Assembly (NCBI GenBank): GCA_030597775.1
Contig: JAUVRF010000067.1
Coordinates: 1 to 8,087 of the forward strand
DNA: 8,087 bases
Reading direction: 5' to 3'
Source: Methanobacteriota archaeon
Lineage (GTDB): Archaea; Thermoplasmatota; DTKX01; GCA-020343715
The notes under the pieces are model-generated. The model ran no database searches. It had not been told where the DNA came from and saw nothing but the letters and a program-made list of their open reading frames with translations. A program made the translations under genes and the position numbers. How positions within the stretch are numbered: position 1 is the stretch's first letter; each line of letters opens with the position of its first letter. Shown in pieces: positions 5,901-8,087 of the stretch.

Positions 5901-7631
5901 CCAGGGGCCAAGCGACTGGTGGTCACGGCCGTGGACGAGGACGGGTCCACCGGCAGCGTCGAGATCCAGGTTCTGGTGGCGAACAGGCCCCCGACGGCAG
6001 AGATCAGCACGCCTCCCCAGGGCCTCGAGGGCGAACCCGTCACCCTGTCGGCCGAGAAATCGACGGAACCGGGGGGACACATCGTACTTTACGAGTGGGA
6101 CTATGATGGCGACGGTCTGTTCGACTTCTCGACCCGGGAGGTCGTCCATGACCACGTATGGGACGCCCCTGGCAACTACAGCCTGCTCCTCCGGGTTACC
6201 GACTCTGACGGGACCTTTGACGAGGACCGGGCCCCCGTCAACATCGGGGACGTGGACCCCGTGGCAGGCCTGGAGGTCACCATCAATCCAGAGGACAGGC
6301 CCAGCGTGCTCGATGGCTCCAGCTCCTTCGATCCCGGTGGGATAAGCAGGTACGTCTGGAACATAACGTCCATTGACCAGAGGTTCGACCTGGAGACCAC
6401 CGACCCCGTGATATACTTCACCTTCGACCGGAGGGTGGACTACCAGATCTCGCTGGCGGTCTACGACGATCCCGGCGAGGGCGGCATGGCCAAGATCACC
6501 CAGACCATCATGGCGGACGACATAAAGAGCATACAGCCGGAGGTCACCTGGGACGTTCCCTCATCGGTCCTCGAGGGCGCTCCCGTGGTGTTCCGAGCAT
6601 GGGCCGAGGACCCCTTCCCCGATGATCCCGGCCTCGTGGAGGGAAGGATCATCACGTACACCTGGCAGTTCGGTGACGGCACATGGGCGAACGGCGCCGA
6701 GGTGACCCACGTCTACCAGAGGGCCTCCGCCACCCCGTTCACGGTCATGCTGACCGTCGTCGACGAGGACGACGACCAGACGGGGCCGCTCACCCAGAAC
6801 ATAACCGTCATCAATCAACCGCCCATCATCAGTCCACCGGACCCCATCATCGTCAAGAGTGGCTCTCGCGGTGAGACCACGATCTCGGCGGAGGACGTGA
6901 CCTCGGTCGATGAAGGCCTGACATACACTCTGGCGACCAACTCGCCCGACTGGGCGTCCATGGAAGGGAACAAACTGGTGGTGAAGCCCGGGGGCGATGT
7001 CGACCCGGCCACCTACATCATCACCGTGCGGGTGATCGACGTCCTGGACGCCGAGAGCCAGACACAGGTGCCCGTCGTGATCACCTCCGACGGAACGGAC
7101 AGCGGTATAAGCTGGGTCCAGTTCTTTGCGATCCTGATACCACTCCTGATCATCGTGCTGGTCGTGGCGGTGATGATCTCCCGCAGGATGGGCCCATCCT
7201 CCAAGGGCCCATCGAAGGATGACGCCGCGGGCGGCAGCGAGTACGATAACCTCTACGGAGAGCCCACGCGCAAGGTGAGGGCCGTATCCAAGGTGGACAC
7301 CGAGAGGGTGAATGTGGATATCGAGCCCACGGATGAGGGTGAACCCTACTACCCACCGCCCGTTGAGGGCCCGACCGATGTGCCTGAGCCACCAGCCTAC
7401 GTGACGGAACCGGTTGAGGAGGGCCCGACCCCGATGCCATCATGGATGTCCCCCTCGGAGCCGGAGGTGGCACAGGAGGGCCAGGTGCCCGAGCGGGAGG
7501 TCGAGGCACCACCAGCGGCACCGCCCGAGTGGGACCGGCCAGATGAACCCACCTCGGATGCTCCCTACAAGTTTAGGGGAGCAAAACCAGAGGAGGGCGC
7601 CAAGTACCGCGGGGCAGGCCCCCCGAAGTGA
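2985..7631 (+). CDS. giant membrane-anchored CARDB/PKD-repeat cell-surface protein
   Basis: The product has 1548 residues. A strongly basic N-terminus (many Arg in residues 3-22) precedes a hydrophobic segment at 23-39, a Sec signal or anchor. Two CARDB-like domains follow (about 70-180 and 182-290), then eleven PKD or PKD-like domains starting near 293, 377, 462, 546, 636, 730, 822, 912, 1000, 1089 and 1178, and a cadherin-like domain at 1277-1375. Residues 1380-1398 form a membrane helix followed by Arg-Arg, then a 150-residue Pro/Glu-rich tail. Domains 1-3 and 11 have the usual W-x-F-G/D-D core, whereas 4-9 carry Asp-rich D-x-D-x-D-G-like loops. About 30 N-x-S/T sequons lie before the helix and none after it, supporting an outside domain array and a cytoplasmic tail. 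PKD and CARDB domains are beta-sandwiches used in adhesion and surface layers; no catalytic domain is visible. The gene is probably in an operon with the zinc-ribbon gene, and its tail shares PEPPAY (PPAY at 1469-1472). Confidence 0.93.
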   Translation: MYRRSLVRGRRTRPAHRARRAPVLLILIALAMVCSLAAPSVPPANVPFPTTDGGVPWSPDDVGPASPGPDLNASSDDISPSDSAPGQGQLITVDLTVRNTGDEHAYNVTVDLYDGDDATGILIASFHIDNASSGSSTALNTVWTAVLGSHDLTMYLDVDDNVTEDSEVNNEASSMVAVSGVPDVGLVKGAFLISTNQVGSVTLTADGINTGNATASGYRVGFYEGDPDSGGSLIGNMDLSDIPAGDRATATTTFTALEAEYHLYARLEKTDPLDPAGNHKVDRKVWFNGAIVSRAGPDQVVMAGQNVTFNGSGSWSVDGSITNYTWNFGDSTTGYGATVTHNYTNPGTSARILNVRLTVRDGSGRSTSDTAKVYVNPTGTTGPTADAGTAPSGDTLEDLRFDGSGSTGNISSYRWDFGDGTSSTGSSVNHSYWEDGSYTVSLVVLDSNALADGDTIIVDVTNQAPVVEPIGDIYTEVGVAHDLLVLAIDEDGYIASYLWDFDDGSTSASRDPSHTWYSDGSHLASVNVTDNDGDFTLTTFYVNVTDIAPVANFTLTGSALESENNNVRADASTTVEPGNDISLYEWDWDSDGTYDNTTGPVSFTSYDRPGFYNVTLRVTDGEGSTNKTIREIEIIDVAPTARAVRNVNSIDEGENITFNASESSEPGGHIVQYMWDFDGDFVFEYNTTEAEVTKTFTDVGTFSPRLQVRDEDGSLSNVYGGWWIRYTVANLPPRVNDSYTSGLEGELITIHVDAYEPGNNLVDFYWDFDLDGIVDAHTDVPYANHTWWSAGNFEVWVNVTDTENMNPSPSWGAGLLDVNVTDVAPRPYVGDGQAAEGEPTRVTVELKGTEENISTYYFDLDGDGEFEVVSKVSDPYLVFTSRGDNGNVNCTVRVVDTDGTVGDAKFYVFVFDVAPVVTGPEFILTIEGNTMRVEVEAFEPGMDIVSYEFDWTGDSAPDNTSTEPWAEHIYKIPGAKRLVVTAVDEDGSTGSVEIQVLVANRPPTAEISTPPQGLEGEPVTLSAEKSTEPGGHIVLYEWDYDGDGLFDFSTREVVHDHVWDAPGNYSLLLRVTDSDGTFDEDRAPVNIGDVDPVAGLEVTINPEDRPSVLDGSSSFDPGGISRYVWNITSIDQRFDLETTDPVIYFTFDRRVDYQISLAVYDDPGEGGMAKITQTIMADDIKSIQPEVTWDVPSSVLEGAPVVFRAWAEDPFPDDPGLVEGRIITYTWQFGDGTWANGAEVTHVYQRASATPFTVMLTVVDEDDDQTGPLTQNITVINQPPIISPPDPIIVKSGSRGETTISAEDVTSVDEGLTYTLATNSPDWASMEGNKLVVKPGGDVDPATYIITVRVIDVLDAESQTQVPVVITSDGTDSGISWVQFFAILIPLLIIVLVVAVMISRRMGPSSKGPSKDDAAGGSEYDNLYGEPTRKVRAVSKVDTERVNVDIEPTDEGEPYYPPPVEGPTDVPEPPAYVTEPVEEGPTPMPSWMSPSEPEVAQEGQVPEREVEAPPAAPPEWDRPDEPTSDAPYKFRGAKPEEGAKYRGAGPPK
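3861..6812 (+). repeat. tandem array of eleven PKD-type domain repeats
   Basis: The units are about 84-99 codons long. Most begin with a D-V/I-A-P or N-x-P-P junction and contain a W-x-[FWY]-x-[GD] core and a closing V-x-V-x-D strand pair. Units 4 and 5 resemble units 8 and 9 more than their direct neighbours. GAACC-x2-GTGGACACATCGT-like stretches at 4977-4996 and 6066-6085 match at 18 of 20 bases, 363 codons apart. This suggests a past duplication of a four-domain block. Confidence 0.75.
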
Positions 7632-7660
7632 AGCAGGGCTCCTGTCCTATCGAGTCGTGG

Positions 7661-7681
7661 ATGGTCCCCGTAGGGTCCCAT
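7661..7681. terminator. imperfect hairpin between convergent genes, possible shared transcript end
   Basis: ATGG-T-CCC, loop CGTA, GGG-T-C-CCAT forms an interrupted inverted repeat in the 52-bp space between the two convergent stops. It has one T-T mismatch and one bulged C. No T-run accompanies it on either strand, so a terminator role is weakly supported. Confidence 0.25.
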
Positions 7682-7683
7682 CA

Positions 7684-8087
7684 TCAGGGAGTCTCGAGCC
7701 ATCCAGAATGGTCGGCCTCGTCGGTCCCACCTCCATAGGATGGGACGTAGTCCCCTTGGACCTCTTCATTCTGGCCAACGGTACGTTCCGGAATTGGCTC
7801 GCGGGCGGCCTCGGGGTCGTGGGTGTGGACGAGGTCATCGAGGAACCCCGACCCGAACCCACCCCTTCGCCGGCGGCGCGACTCGGAGGCCACTGCCACG
7901 ATGACAGCGATCACGACAAGGAGCAGGAGCATCGTCAGCGAGCCGCCGCTCCCGACCCTTGCCCCGGATTCCTCCAGACCGAAGGTGGTGATGGCGGACC
8001 CCGTGTCCCCGGCCCCGTCCGTGACCTCCACCTCGATGGAATGGTCGCCGAAGTCGTCAAGGGTCACAATGGACGACAGGCCGGGAT
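7684..8087 (-). CDS. C-terminal part of a membrane-anchored surface protein (runs off right edge)
   Basis: The frame is open from the right edge to a TGA at 7686-7684, followed at once by a second in-frame TGA (7683-7681). The visible 133 residues start with the last strands of a PKD-like or other beta-sandwich domain (DDFGDHSIEVEVTDGAGDTG). A Gly/Ser-rich spacer follows, then one membrane helix (about residues 50-66) and five consecutive Arg as a cytoplasmic stop-transfer signal. The tail of about 60 residues is polar and charged, rich in Asp, Glu and Gly. The GTG at 8067 is not a likely start because it falls inside the beta domain. This is the same end-architecture as the giant PKD protein it converges on, although the tails are not clearly alike. 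It is probably another surface protein with its outer part beyond the window; the function is unknown. Confidence 0.85.
   Translation of the reverse strand, partial: PGLSSIVTLDDFGDHSIEVEVTDGAGDTGSAITTFGLEESGARVGSGGSLTMLLLLVVIAVIVAVASESRRRRRGGFGSGFLDDLVHTHDPEAAREPIPERTVGQNEEVQGDYVPSYGGGTDEADHSGWLETP

Overview
The window looks archaeal and most resembles the Thermoplasmatota, which is an inference and not a placement. Reasons: high-GC coding sequence, short AT-rich spacers with TATA-like boxes placed about 26 bp before the likely transcription starts, GGAG-type ribosome sites, very large surface proteins made of CARDB and PKD modules, and a double zinc-ribbon protein with a proline-rich linker. 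No rRNA, tRNA, CRISPR array, transposase or integrase is visible. About 93% of the window is coding.

Layout. At the left edge, on the minus strand, is the N-terminal part of a secreted, probably beta-helical surface protein (1-530). A short AT-rich divergent promoter region (531-647) separates it from a plus-strand FGGY-family carbohydrate kinase (648-2186). A 130-bp spacer follows, holding a GC-rich hairpin directly after the kinase stop, a TATA-like box and a leader hairpin. It leads into a two-gene plus-strand unit with only 23 bp between the genes: a soluble zinc-ribbon/proline-rich/double-zinc-ribbon protein (2317-2961) and a 1548-residue cell-surface protein (2985-7631). That protein has an N-terminal membrane or signal segment, two CARDB-like domains, eleven PKD or PKD-like domains, one cadherin-like domain, a C-terminal membrane anchor and a 150-residue proline-rich cytoplasmic tail. 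Converging on it from the right is the C-terminal end of another surface protein on the minus strand (7684-8087), with a beta domain, membrane anchor and charged tail.

How the genes may fit together. Three of the five genes encode extracellular or membrane-anchored proteins, so this is mainly a cell-surface region with one metabolic enzyme in it. The most interesting pair is the zinc-ribbon protein and the giant PKD protein. They appear co-transcribed, and both carry a PEPPAY segment in a proline-rich region that would face the cytoplasm, so they could share a binding partner or bind each other (inference). The kinase keeps its catalytic Asp but has replaced the P-loop Asp and the glycine-rich nucleotide-binding motif of its family, so its substrate, phosphate donor and activity are open. 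Nothing in the sequence proves a new system. The zinc-ribbon/PKD unit and the divergent kinase are the best candidates for follow-up.
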